From NCBI RefSeq assembly GCF_001570485.1, contig NZ_BCTA01000105.1:1-64000 (forward strand): a stretch of DNA of 64,000 nucleotides, written 5' to 3'. Shown here piece after piece: positions 26,989 through 35,171 of the stretch. The stretch's first letter is position 1. The number at the start of each line of letters is the position of its first letter. This DNA is from Mycolicibacterium novocastrense (GTDB lineage Bacteria > Actinomycetota > Actinomycetes > Mycobacteriales > Mycobacteriaceae). The position numbers were made by a program, and so were the translations under genes. The notes beneath the pieces were generated by a model that was not told the origin of the DNA, did no database searches, and saw only the letters and a program-made list of their open reading frames with translations.

Positions 26989-27951
26989 GTGATCCGGTTC
27001 ATCGCCGAACACAAGGACCAGCAGGTGGCCGGCCCCGACGGCGGGGCCGGGTTGCGCTGGGGTGTCGAGCCCATGTGTGCCGTGCTGTCTGAGCATGGCG
27101 TGCCGATCAGCCCGTCGACCTACTACGAGTGGATCGCCAAGACACCGACGCGGCGGGAGCTGCGTGACGCCGAGTTGGTCGAGATCATCACCGCAGCAAG
27201 GGAAGACAAGAAGAAGGGTCGGTTCGTCCAGACGTTGGGATCACGCAAGGTGTGGATCTGGCTACGCGGCCAGGGCCACGACGTCGCCCGCTGCACCGTG
27301 GAGCGGCTCATGCGCGACAACGGTTGGGAGGGCGCACGGTACGGGTCCAAACACAAGACCACCGTCGCCGACGACAGCCATGTCCGGTATCCGGATCTGG
27401 TGGACCGCCGGTTCTATGCTTCGGCGCCAAATCGGTTGTGGGTAGCCGATTTCACGTATGTGGCCACGTGGATGGGGTTCGTCTACGTGGCGTTCGTCAT
27501 CGACGCCTACAGTCGCCGGATCGTGGGCTGGCGGGCGGCCCGGTCAATGACCACCGACCTGGTCCTCGACGCCGTCGAACACGCGTTCTTCACCCGCACC
27601 CAGGACGGCACCAGCCTGCGCGGGCTGATCGCACATTCGGACGCGGGCAGCCAGTACACCTCGGTGGCCTTCACCCAACGCCTCATCGATGAAGGTGTGG
27701 ATCCCTCGGTCGGCTCGGTCGGCGATGCCCTGGACAACGCGTTGGCCGAGACCACCGTCGGATCGTTCAAGAACGAGGTCATCCGCCGCCAGGGCCCGTG
27801 GCGGGACGTCAACCAGGTCGAACTGGCCACCGCCGAATGGGTGATGTGGTTCAACACCGAGCGCCCGCACGAGTACCTCGACGACTTCACCCCCGAGGCC
27901 GTCGAGAAGCTCCACTACGATCACAAACGCACCCCACCAAAGGCAGGGTGA
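26989..27951 (+). CDS. IS3-family transposase orfB (DDE integrase domain)
   Basis: The 320-residue protein has a rve integrase core. The DDE residues lie in LWVADFTYVATW (D), GLIAHSDAGSQYTS (D) and NALAETTVGSFKNEVI (E). The upstream HTH_21 segment (GVPISPSTYYEWIAK, GRFVQTLGSRKVWIWLRGQG) is complete. The natural product would be an orfA-orfB fusion made by frameshifting near 26985; orfA is now split, so fusion production is blocked. Confidence 0.92.
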   Translation: MIRFIAEHKDQQVAGPDGGAGLRWGVEPMCAVLSEHGVPISPSTYYEWIAKTPTRRELRDAELVEIITAAREDKKKGRFVQTLGSRKVWIWLRGQGHDVARCTVERLMRDNGWEGARYGSKHKTTVADDSHVRYPDLVDRRFYASAPNRLWVADFTYVATWMGFVYVAFVIDAYSRRIVGWRAARSMTTDLVLDAVEHAFFTRTQDGTSLRGLIAHSDAGSQYTSVAFTQRLIDEGVDPSVGSVGDALDNALAETTVGSFKNEVIRRQGPWRDVNQVELATAEWVMWFNTERPHEYLDDFTPEAVEKLHYDHKRTPPKAG

Positions 27952-28197
27952 TTCAACGAATGCAGCCTCCGGACTCGCCGGGAGGGGTCATGGGGCCACT
28001 TCAACCCGCCCAACCGGGGCCAACTCGGCTTGACACAGCCACAGCCCTGTGGCCAGCAGAGGTGGTCGAGCGATTCAGCGTGTCTGTGAGGGGACGCGTC
28101 ACGTGGTCGCCCAAACTCGACGTGTCGCAGGAGCACCGTGACGCCGGCGGAACGACTGTTGTGTCGCCTCGCTCGTGTGCGATTCCCACCCCTGGCG

Positions 28198-29187
28198 CTA
28201 ATTCTGTGGATCAATTCTGTCGAAAGACACAGCGGTATAGGTGGTTTTGATGTTGCCGCCCGGGGTGGTTTCGGTTTTCATGACCGCTTCCACGCGAATG
28301 CGTTCGCCAACAGCCAAGCCTCGCGTCTGGCTGGGGTCGATGCGGCCGAGCTTGACAGTGATGGCATCACCATCGTCTTGCTGGATCACCCATGCACTCA
28401 CGGCTGAGACAGTGAGGTATTCGCCGACGATAAGCACGGGCTGTTCGGCGAGATTGGCGTGTTCGACCACGAAGGCCATGTGCCCGGCCGTCTGGGCGGT
28501 GACCGTGACTCTTCGCGTCGTCCGTGCCGGTTGCTTCCAGTCGATGTCGATGTCGAATGCGGCGCGCTCCAACGTTTTCGCCAGATCACGCACTGCTGAA
28601 GCGGTGCGAGGACCCATGTCACCAAGCTGGTGGACGAAGGCCGATTCCTCGGGTGCTGGCCCGATGTCGTTGCCGGCTGCGAACACCTCGATAGCCGCTC
28701 CGACAGCCGTGTCGAGCATCTGCTCGTCGGATTCGAATTCACTAAGCATGCCTGGAGCATCTGGATACTCATCAATGGGTGTGAGGGCTGGAGTGACCGT
28801 CAAGACGATCGACCCGGGAGCGGGCGCCGCGGTGAGCAACAGATCGGTGCGGCGCCTCACATCGGCATTAGCCCTCTTCCCCAGGGCCTTGTCCCCGGTT
28901 TGTGCCGCGCCGACCGCGGTAGCCAGGCGTTGGAAGCCGGTCATGACGCGGGCCACCTCGTTGACTTTGGCCGAGCAGTCGGTGACACCATCGCCGGTGA
29001 TACGAATGTTTCCGTGAGAAGCGAGGGTTCGCCCCAAGGGGTCCGCGTCGATCAGCGCCTCAAACCCGATGCGGGCCAGGTCATCAGCAGTGTTCCAGTC
29101 AGGCACTCGCTCATCGATGTCCGGTTCGCTCATCGCGGCCACGAGCGCTGCTTGCATTTTGTCGAGTTCGTCGTCAGAAATAGCCAT
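28198..29187 (-). CDS. Hypothetical protein coupled to a DUF6932-like nucleotidyltransferase
   Basis: The 329-residue acidic protein starts at MAISDDELDKM; the upstream in-frame extension to 29334 is Arg/Ser-rich. It has a helical N-terminal half and a beta-rich C-terminal half (TVTAQTAGHMAFVVEHANLAEQPVLIVGEYLTVS, ITVKLGRIDP). I do not recognise a family. Its start lies 14 bases inside the end of the nucleotidyltransferase-like gene upstream, so the two are translated together. A toxin-antitoxin or defence pair is possible but not proven. Confidence 0.7.
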   Translation of the reverse strand: MAISDDELDKMQAALVAAMSEPDIDERVPDWNTADDLARIGFEALIDADPLGRTLASHGNIRITGDGVTDCSAKVNEVARVMTGFQRLATAVGAAQTGDKALGKRANADVRRRTDLLLTAAPAPGSIVLTVTPALTPIDEYPDAPGMLSEFESDEQMLDTAVGAAIEVFAAGNDIGPAPEESAFVHQLGDMGPRTASAVRDLAKTLERAAFDIDIDWKQPARTTRRVTVTAQTAGHMAFVVEHANLAEQPVLIVGEYLTVSAVSAWVIQQDDGDAITVKLGRIDPSQTRGLAVGERIRVEAVMKTETTPGGNIKTTYTAVSFDRIDPQN

Positions 29188-29731
29188 CGATGACCACCTC
29201 CACATAGCCGCGCCGCGGCACGGCGTCCTCACGCCCCAGCGACGCCCCGCGCGGACCGGAGGGGACACGTTGGAGCACGTCGTCGAATTCTCCGCGCCGC
29301 GTCGTGTATTGCGCGAAGTACTCATCGCGGTCATGCATATCTGGTTGGCAGTGCCATGCCACTAAAGCAGTGTCCACCTTGACACCGACAACACGCTGGA
29401 GCTGGCCGGGTAACGCATAGGCGCGCAACACTTTCGCCACCACAGGATCCAGACGCGCCTTGCCAAGCTCGTGGTCTTCGGCCCAGTAGACACACTGCAC
29501 CACCGCGGGGTCCTTGACGTCGGACAGGAACGACCCGTACAACCAGGCGGCGTTGACGCAGACATGGCGTCCCAGCATTTTGGTTGTCACCTCCCAGTCC
29601 CGCCACAGTGCGGCGCGACCCTGGCCACGGCCGTCAACGAATCGGGTGCGTATCTCATCTTGAGTCACCCGGTAACGCCCAGGCGGCAACATCCCATCAG
29701 GTCCCAACTCCGGCAACACTTCTACCCCCAA
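29174..29731 (-). CDS. DUF6932-like nucleotidyltransferase-fold protein
   Basis: The protein has up to 185 residues from a TTG at 29731; an ATG at 29692 (MLPPGRYRVTQDE) may be the true start. LPPGRYRVTQDEIRTRFV is the typical opening of DUF6932 proteins. It leads to NAAWLYGSFLSDVKDP, the G-S nucleotidyltransferase motif followed by an acidic position. The second acidic residue of the usual DxD pattern is replaced by VVQCVYWAED, so activity is uncertain. It is coupled to the unknown gene at 28198-29187. Confidence 0.65.
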   Translation of the reverse strand: MGVEVLPELGPDGMLPPGRYRVTQDEIRTRFVDGRGQGRAALWRDWEVTTKMLGRHVCVNAAWLYGSFLSDVKDPAVVQCVYWAEDHELGKARLDPVVAKVLRAYALPGQLQRVVGVKVDTALVAWHCQPDMHDRDEYFAQYTTRRGEFDDVLQRVPSGPRGASLGREDAVPRRGYVEVVIDGYF

Positions 29732-29766
29732 CTAGCGAACGCCCCATCCCCCAGGGGCTGTGAAGC

Positions 29767-30360
29767 TCAGCCGACGACACTCACCTCCGACGCTGTCCCA
29801 TCAGCTGGGGGCCAGCCTCGGTCACCGGACGGATCCTCCGCATCATCATCTCCTGCAGCGAACATCGACAGGGTGGCTTGATCAATTGCGGCGATCACCG
29901 CGCGGGCGGCCACAACGACTGAGTCGTCGACTGCACCGTCACCGGCGATCGCCGCCTCCAACTGATCCCGCGCCGAGAGCAGTGCACCGAACCCCGGCAT
30001 CGCAGCCGGAGCCTGCGGAACGACAAACGCGCGCAGCAATTCATCGAGGGCCCGCCGCTGACGGGTATCCATCCGCTGCGCTTCGACGGGCAACTGGTAC
30101 TGCACGCTCATGGGAGGCCGCACTCCCACCGCGGCGAACGCCACCGTTTCAGGCACCTCGGCCAGATAAGCGATAGCACGGATCGACGCATCGGTCGGCT
30201 GAGATGCGTAAGCGCCTTGCCGCAGACGGTTCAGGGTCGCATGGGAAATATCGTGACCCGCCTGCTGTGCGATGTCGGCCAAACGCCGCCCGGAGGCGCC
30301 GTTGTGCCGTGTGACCGCGATTTCGATCAGGTCCCTCAACGATTTGCTGGTCTTGGACAC
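29767..30360 (-). CDS. XRE-like helix-turn-helix regulator
   Basis: The 197-residue protein has an N-terminal lambda-repressor-like HTH (LADIAQQAGHDISHATLNRLRQGAYASQPTDASIRAIAYLAEVP, about residues 25-70). A helical C-terminal part with an acidic tail follows. One of three consecutive GTG codons at 30360-30366 is the start; the last has the best spacing to an upstream AGG. It may regulate the two-gene unit downstream of it (29731 to 28198). Confidence 0.7.
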   Translation of the reverse strand: MSKTSKSLRDLIEIAVTRHNGASGRRLADIAQQAGHDISHATLNRLRQGAYASQPTDASIRAIAYLAEVPETVAFAAVGVRPPMSVQYQLPVEAQRMDTRQRRALDELLRAFVVPQAPAAMPGFGALLSARDQLEAAIAGDGAVDDSVVVAARAVIAAIDQATLSMFAAGDDDAEDPSGDRGWPPADGTASEVSVVG

Positions 30361-30530
30361 CACCACACCTGCCTTACATCTGCGCCAGAGTTGCGCGTCT
30401 GCGTGTTTCCTTATTGTTCTGCCGCGCGTCACACGAGTCAAGCGCAACACACGGCTCAGCCTCACGCGTAAACGCTTCCACTTTTTGTATCGTGACACAC
30501 GTGGCAAGTGTCAGTGAGTCGAACTGGGTG

Positions 30531-30935
30531 TTACGTCCCTGCTGGAGACTGTGGCCACAGTGGTCGCCCGAGGGCGTGTTCCAGCTTGGCCAGTGTCCCG
30601 ATGTCGCACAGAACTGTGCCGGCCAGGATGCGGCCGATGGTGGTGTGGGCAACCCCGGTGGCCGCGGCCAACGCCCGCTGGCCGGTGCCAGTCTCGACCA
30701 TCGCCAGATGCAGTTCGCGGGCCAGATGCAGCGCCGCCGACGCCGACGGCGGCGCATCGGCAATGAGATGTCCGTCAGGCCACACTCCGGCCTCCAAGTA
30801 GGCAACCGGCGGCTGATCGCCGTGACCGCGCGACATGAGCCGACGATAGCGCCACTGCGCCATGTCGGCATCTGTGCCGAGTGTCACCTCCACGAGTTTG
30901 GTGCATATACGCACCACGTGGGAGGGTGCCGCCAT
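30531..30935 (-). CDS. XRE-like regulator divergent from the recombinase-fold gene
   Basis: The 134-residue protein has its C-terminal half as an HTH: MVETGTGQRALAAATGVAHTTIGRILAGTVLCDIGTLAKLEHALG. The N-terminal part is polar with no known fold. The ATG at 30935 lies 33 bp from the divergent ATG at 30968, so the two genes share a promoter region. It is probably the local repressor of the recombinase-like and transposase-like pair. Confidence 0.72.
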   Translation of the reverse strand: MAAPSHVVRICTKLVEVTLGTDADMAQWRYRRLMSRGHGDQPPVAYLEAGVWPDGHLIADAPPSASAALHLARELHLAMVETGTGQRALAAATGVAHTTIGRILAGTVLCDIGTLAKLEHALGRPLWPQSPAGT

Positions 30936-30967
30936 CACAAGCCAGCTTCTGATCGGGGATGCCAACC

Positions 30968-31897
30968 ATGAGCGGGCAGTTGATGCTGCCGTTGCCGTGG
31001 GGGCCCGCCATGGCTGAGGGAAGCTTGGCGGTCGCCGTGGACACCGTGGTCGCCGCATGGGCCGTCGACGGGACCATGTCCGAGCAGACTCTGGATAAGT
31101 TCGCTCTGCTGGCCCGCCGGTTCTCTCGGTTCGCCGATGCCCACGCTGTGACCACTCTGGACGGCGCGGATGTGGACCTTGTCACCAAATTCGTTGCTGC
31201 CAAGGGCCGAACGCGCCACGGTGTCGTCGGACCGGCAGCCGTGGCGACCATGCATAACCGGCGTGCGGCGCTGCGAGCCTTCTTTCGCACAGCTCGGCGG
31301 CTTGGTCTGACGCTGGATGATCCGACCATCGATATCACGGTGCCGGATCGTGAAGCGTCCGCGGTTCGGCCGCTGCATGACGACGAAGCCGCGTTGGTGC
31401 GGTTGTTCTCCGAGCACGCCACCCCGACCCGTCACGGCGCCACTACGGCACTCTTGTTGGCCGGCGCCCACACCAGCGAACTCGGCTACATCCGCATCGG
31501 CGACATCGACGCCACCGCCCACACCGCGTGGGCGCATGGCTCCACCAAACACCGCGCCCGCAGCGTGCCCTTGGACACGTGGGCTCGCCGGGTGATCTAC
31601 CAACGCATCGCCCACCGCACCGAACTGGGTGCGTGTGCCGACGCCATCATCTGCACCGGCTCAGACGGGTCGGATGCCCAACGCCAAGCGCGGGTCTGCG
31701 TGACGGTCCGTGATGTCCTGACCCGCGCGGGGCTGACCGGGTCTGCCGGGGTCAAGCCTTCGTCGTTGACCGCTCACGCTGCGCGACAGGTCTTCGAACA
31801 CACCGGCCGCATTGAGGCCGCGGCTCAGCTCACCGGTTCGAGCTCCCTTGACGGCACTGCCGCACTTATCGGCTACCGGTGGACCGAGGACATCTAA
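30968..31897 (+). CDS. Tyrosine-recombinase-fold protein with degenerate active site
   Basis: The 309-residue protein has a core-binding domain (LDKFALLARRFSRFADAHAVTTL) and a catalytic-fold domain, but key residues differ. The first Arg motif (normally GLRxxEL) reads GAHTSELGYIRIGDID. The His-x-x-Arg motif is present as TAHAARQVFE. The later LGHxxxxTTxxYxH reads LTGSSSLDGTAALIGYRW, without the His. Catalysis therefore looks compromised; it may act as a DNA-binding protein. It is followed after six bases by a DDE-like gene. Confidence 0.75.
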   Translation: MSGQLMLPLPWGPAMAEGSLAVAVDTVVAAWAVDGTMSEQTLDKFALLARRFSRFADAHAVTTLDGADVDLVTKFVAAKGRTRHGVVGPAAVATMHNRRAALRAFFRTARRLGLTLDDPTIDITVPDREASAVRPLHDDEAALVRLFSEHATPTRHGATTALLLAGAHTSELGYIRIGDIDATAHTAWAHGSTKHRARSVPLDTWARRVIYQRIAHRTELGACADAIICTGSDGSDAQRQARVCVTVRDVLTRAGLTGSAGVKPSSLTAHAARQVFEHTGRIEAAAQLTGSSSLDGTAALIGYRWTEDI

Positions 31898-31903
31898 CCG
31901 GCT

Positions 31904-33337
31904 ATGCCGTCCGAGCAGCGCTCCTCACCTCGGCGTCCCAGCGCCGAGCGCGCGCATGGTGCCGGACGCATCAACCAGCGCACTGTTCACTCCCGGCCAA
32001 CGCCTGGTGACGAAAACACGCCACTGGAGATCGACAAGGTCCGGGCCGTCGCGTCGTACTCGGCCTTGTACTCGATCAGTGAACTGATCCCCGACCGCCC
32101 GCCCAACACACCCGGCCGCCCGGCCCACTACCCGGCGTGGGTGTCGGTCATCCACAAGGTTCTGCATGGCGCATTCGGCAGTGCCAATCACGCGAGCCGC
32201 ATCATGGCCAACCCCGAGTACTGGGACATCATCTGCCGCCACGCCGCGACCCACGGCAAGACCGCTCGCCCCAAGCCGCCACGGCGTCACCACCACACCT
32301 ACGCCCAAGATCGCCTCGACGCTCACGTCGACGATCTGCACCGAGGTCTGCTCGACACGGCCGCGACACTCGCCCGCCAGCTCGGCTGCCTCAACCCCGA
32401 CGCCCCCGTGTCACGCACCAACCCCACCCGCGGACAGTTCATCGTCGGCGACGGCACCGTCGTGGCCGCGCCCGAACGCAAATCCACCATCGAAAAGAAA
32501 GCTGCCGACGGCAAATCCACTGTCAACGCTCACCTCGAAGTCCAAAACGGTGATGACAAACCAGAATTCCGCTACGGCACCAAGTTCGCCATCATGAGCA
32601 CGCGCCCCGACAACACTCGCAACTTGCGCGTCGTCCTCGACACCGCGCCCGTGCCTCCCGGCAAAGGCTACAAGGGCGAAGCCGGCGTCGCCTTGGCCAT
32701 GCTCGACCGACTCACCGCTCGACCGCAGCTGCGCATCGATGGCATCTGCTACGACGGCGCCTTTCGCGGCACCCACATCGACCACGCCATGAAGGCCGGA
32801 CTGACCGTCCTGGTCCCACCGCACGCCGGCACAGCCAAACCCACTCCACTGACCACCATCGACTGCGGCTGCGGCGATACCCACGCGCTATGGACCGACG
32901 AAGGACGCCTGCACGAACGCGCCATCCTCGACACCGGCGAAGCCCACCTGCAACCCCTGCCGATCGCCAAGGTCTACGCCCGACGAAACAGCAAGGGCAG
33001 CTACCGGTGGTACATCGACTTCGCCACCACCTGCGGCACTGTTCAGACCGAGCGAATCGACATCACACCCCAAGACCGCGACAAGGGCTACAACCGCGCC
33101 GAACACCTTCGCCAACACACAAAGACCGAAGACGGCAACAGCGTTTACGACCGCTGCTACGGCTGGCGCGAAGACGCCGAATCACTCAACAACACCCTCG
33201 ACCGCACCCTCTACGGCGGACGCATGACCGCCCACACCGCCACCCGCCAACACGGCGTGATGATCGGATTTGCCCTGGGCCGCAACGCAATCGCCGCATT
33301 CATCCACCGACGACACCAACAGTCCGCAGCAGCCTGA
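31904..33337 (+). CDS. DDE-transposase-like protein paired with a recombinase-fold gene
   Basis: The 477-residue protein has a putative acidic triad: Asp in FIVGDGTVVAAPERK, Asp in DGICYDGAFRGTHIDHA and Glu in YDRCYGWREDAESLNNTLD. The spacing fits an RNase-H-like DDE transposase with an inserted beta region. The segment TIDCGCGDTHALW is a Cys pair. I see no terminal inverted repeats directly around it, so it may not be a simple insertion sequence. It is separated by six bases from the upstream gene, so the two are co-transcribed. Confidence 0.65.
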   Translation: MPSEQRSSPRRPSAERAHGAGRINQRTVHSRPTPGDENTPLEIDKVRAVASYSALYSISELIPDRPPNTPGRPAHYPAWVSVIHKVLHGAFGSANHASRIMANPEYWDIICRHAATHGKTARPKPPRRHHHTYAQDRLDAHVDDLHRGLLDTAATLARQLGCLNPDAPVSRTNPTRGQFIVGDGTVVAAPERKSTIEKKAADGKSTVNAHLEVQNGDDKPEFRYGTKFAIMSTRPDNTRNLRVVLDTAPVPPGKGYKGEAGVALAMLDRLTARPQLRIDGICYDGAFRGTHIDHAMKAGLTVLVPPHAGTAKPTPLTTIDCGCGDTHALWTDEGRLHERAILDTGEAHLQPLPIAKVYARRNSKGSYRWYIDFATTCGTVQTERIDITPQDRDKGYNRAEHLRQHTKTEDGNSVYDRCYGWREDAESLNNTLDRTLYGGRMTAHTATRQHGVMIGFALGRNAIAAFIHRRHQQSAAA

Positions 33338-33469
33338 GCACAGCCAAGGGGACACCCCCTGCCCGTTGACCAGTCACACACACCCCACACAGCTCATGAG
33401 ACGCCCCCGCAACACAAACACCAGCCCGCGAGAGCCCCGATGCCACCGATTCAGCGCTTGGCGTCTAGC

Positions 33470-33685
33470 ATGAATCGTCCCTATGGGTTTTCGACACCTA
33501 TTTCGATAGGTCCCCACGGACACGCCACCCAACAAGGGTACGGGCGACTCATCGCGCTGCTGCTCGACACCGTGCACCAGCGTGAGCGCGACGCCGAACA
33601 GCACAGTGAGCGTGACCTACAGTGGGCACAGTCGCTGCGCGAGACCTCCGCGCGTCGTGCAGGACCCGGAGGCCTGCACCTCTGA
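33470..33685 (+). CDS. Small hypothetical protein
   Basis: The 71-residue frame from the ATG at 33470 encodes a helical, charged C-terminal part (LIALLLDTVHQRERDAEQHSERDLQWAQSLRETSARRA) and ends 10 bp from the convergent gene. No family is recognised. It could be a real small protein or chance. Confidence 0.4.
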   Translation: MNRPYGFSTPISIGPHGHATQQGYGRLIALLLDTVHQRERDAEQHSERDLQWAQSLRETSARRAGPGGLHL

Positions 33686-33695
33686 CCGGCCCCGC

Positions 33696-34013
33696 CTACC
33701 CGTGGCGGCCGTCGAGCGCCGTGGACTCACAGCCGTCCCCCGGCCGAGGCAGATAGTAGGTCGCCCCGCACTCGTTGCACTGCGCCGTGCGGTGCAGAAT
33801 CCCGCACCGACAGTGGCACACCCCGATCGTCACGCGATACGGACCCAGCTCGTGCCCGTTAGCGCACACCGCCGGATACCGTGGCTCCGACCAACTCCCA
33901 TCACGATTGCGGCGCAACGGAACACCACCGAAAGCGACCACCGCGGCGCCGGTCTCACCCGAGCCCCCACTCCATGCCGCAGTGCTGCTGGTGTCCGCGC
34001 TCACATCCCGCAT
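33696..34013 (-). CDS. Small zinc-ribbon-like protein
   Basis: The 105-residue protein has three Cys pairs in its C-terminal half: CANGHELGPYRVTIGVCHCRCGILHRTAQCNECGATYY. This is compatible with one or two zinc ribbons. It starts at MRDVSADTSS. It is divergent from the XRE gene at 34106 across the palindromic operator at 34028-34047, so both probably answer to the same regulator. Its function is unknown. Confidence 0.65.
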   Translation of the reverse strand: MRDVSADTSSTAAWSGGSGETGAAVVAFGGVPLRRNRDGSWSEPRYPAVCANGHELGPYRVTIGVCHCRCGILHRTAQCNECGATYYLPRPGDGCESTALDGRHG

Positions 34014-34027
34014 CCTGCCACACTCGT

Positions 34028-34047
34028 TGGGTGGATTTAGCCACCCA
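34028..34047. promoter_or_regulatory. Palindromic operator, copy 1 (TGGGTGG-N6-CCACCCA)
   Basis: TGGGTGGATTTAGCCACCCA is a 7-bp-arm perfect inverted repeat between the divergent zinc-ribbon and XRE genes. The same motif recurs between the two PP-loop genes (36379-36438) and upstream of the operon at 39370. It is most likely the binding site of the XRE protein encoded at 34106. Confidence 0.75.
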
Positions 34048-34105
34048 GGCAGGGGTAGGATCAGCACAACAGGTCTACCTCATCGACCCGAAGGAACCCA
34101 CACCC

Positions 34106-34366
34106 ATGCCCGCCACCGCGACCGGCGCCAAGTCCAGCCCCGACACCTCGGTGGCCGAGCGCGTCCTTCCCATCGTGGGAGCCAACATCGTGGCCCGCCG
34201 CGACAAGCTGGGCATGTCACAGCGCGCACTGGCGGACAAGGCCGGTGTCGACCGGGTGTTCCTGCGCGACGTCGAGCGGGGCAAAGGCTCGGCCACCCTC
34301 GTGTTCCTCGCCAAACTCGCCGCCGCCCTCGACACCACCATCGAAAAGCTCACCCACGGCGTCTGA
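34106..34366 (+). CDS. Short XRE-family regulator, candidate master regulator of the region
   Basis: The 86-residue protein is almost entirely a Cro/C1-type HTH: VGANIVARRDKLGMSQRALADKAGVDRVFLRDVERGKGSATLVFLAKLAAALDTTIEKL. The ATG at 34106 has AAGGAA upstream. An operator-like palindrome lies 59 bp upstream of the start and recurs at two further promoters in the window, which suggests autoregulation and control of a small regulon. The size fits a dimeric repressor without an effector domain. Confidence 0.85.
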   Translation: MPATATGAKSSPDTSVAERVLPIVGANIVARRDKLGMSQRALADKAGVDRVFLRDVERGKGSATLVFLAKLAAALDTTIEKLTHGV

Positions 34367-34478
34367 CCGGCGGATGTGTCAGAGGCTGCTGGTAAAGATC
34401 GACTATGCACAGCAGCACACCGACCCGCCGGCACGACGCGCCGCACACACCGGGGCGCGGCATCGACCCGCTGAGGCC

Positions 34479-34901
34479 ATGAACCCGTTCGACTACATCC
34501 CACCCGAGTCCCAGCAGGCCCCCGCCAGCGACGAGGTGTACGTCGCCGCAGTCAAGCCTTACGCCGCGGTCTCCCCGTCCGACCGTCAGCCCTTGGCCCG
34601 GGTCCGCTACACCAACGGCAAGACCTTCGTCGGCCACCATGTGATGCGCCACATCGACCTGCATCGCGAAACCGGCCGGCCCGTGGACTACTGGCTGGCG
34701 ATCGACCGCGTTGCACACGAGGTGGTCGCCCAGATCGGCACCCTGGTCAACCAGGGCACCATCCGCCAAGTCACCTGTTTCACCGAACTGCGCTCCCAGA
34801 TCGACGCCGACGCCGGATGGTCCCCCGAGGTCGACGCCCTCCCCAAGGAGGACTGGGCCGCGGTGCAGTGGCGCGTCACCGACATCCTGCGCACCGGATA
34901 G
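34479..34901 (+). CDS. Hypothetical protein
   Basis: The 140-residue protein starts MNPFDYIPPESQQAP, with a beta-rich middle (RYTNGKTFVGHHVMRHIDL) and a helical end (IDADAGWSPEVDALPKEDWAAVQWRVTDIL). No family is recognised. It is downstream of the XRE gene on the same strand with a 112-bp gap. Codon usage looks native (GC-rich third positions). Confidence 0.7.
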   Translation: MNPFDYIPPESQQAPASDEVYVAAVKPYAAVSPSDRQPLARVRYTNGKTFVGHHVMRHIDLHRETGRPVDYWLAIDRVAHEVVAQIGTLVNQGTIRQVTCFTELRSQIDADAGWSPEVDALPKEDWAAVQWRVTDILRTG

Positions 34902-35171
34902 CTCTGACCGGCCCAAACCCCGCCCCTCGCCGCCTACACACCCACTCAAGGCTTCTTCCCCGCCCCAAGCCAAAGTCCTGCCTCGCGGGCCGCGCCCTGC
35001 TGGGCGGTGATGTGAGGGGCGGTCTGCACCGAGGCCCGCCGCGCTGCGCCGCCGCGATGCACACGCTGCGCTGCGGGTCGTGCCCCGATCGCAGAACGTG
35101 TGCCTCGACGCGAGGAATACCGTCGAAGGCAGTGATGGCCGAAGCCAGGCCGGGCGGCCGGGGTGAAAAAG

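Larger units (their letters stand above)
22804..27990 (+). mobile_element. IS3-family insertion sequence, interrupted by a Tn554-like transposon
   Basis: The left end starts TGACACCTCCCGGCGAGTCC at 22804. The right end reads TGACCCCTCCCGGCGAGTCC when inverted, ending at 27990; about 26 bp match with one difference. TGG is duplicated on both sides (22801-22803 and 27991-27993), the 3-bp target duplication expected for IS3. Removing the inner transposon (23117-26924) leaves an IS of about 1.38 kb with orfA and orfB. Confidence 0.9.
18594..28035. mobile_element. IS21-type terminal repeats bracketing a composite 9.4-kb island
   Basis: A 33-bp block at 18606-18638 matches, in inverted orientation, the block at 27991-28023 at 28 of 33 positions. 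Both start TTGGCCCCGGT and end TGGCCCCA. These are the repeated TGGCCCC ends expected of this IS21 subgroup. Between them lie istA/istB remnants, an isochorismatase-like gene, an mgtC-like gene and a whole IS3 element carrying a Tn554-like transposon. In a simple IS21 the right end lies close after istB, so here about 1.6 kb of passenger DNA plus the later insertions separates them. The outer tips and target duplication could not be fixed. Confidence 0.7.
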
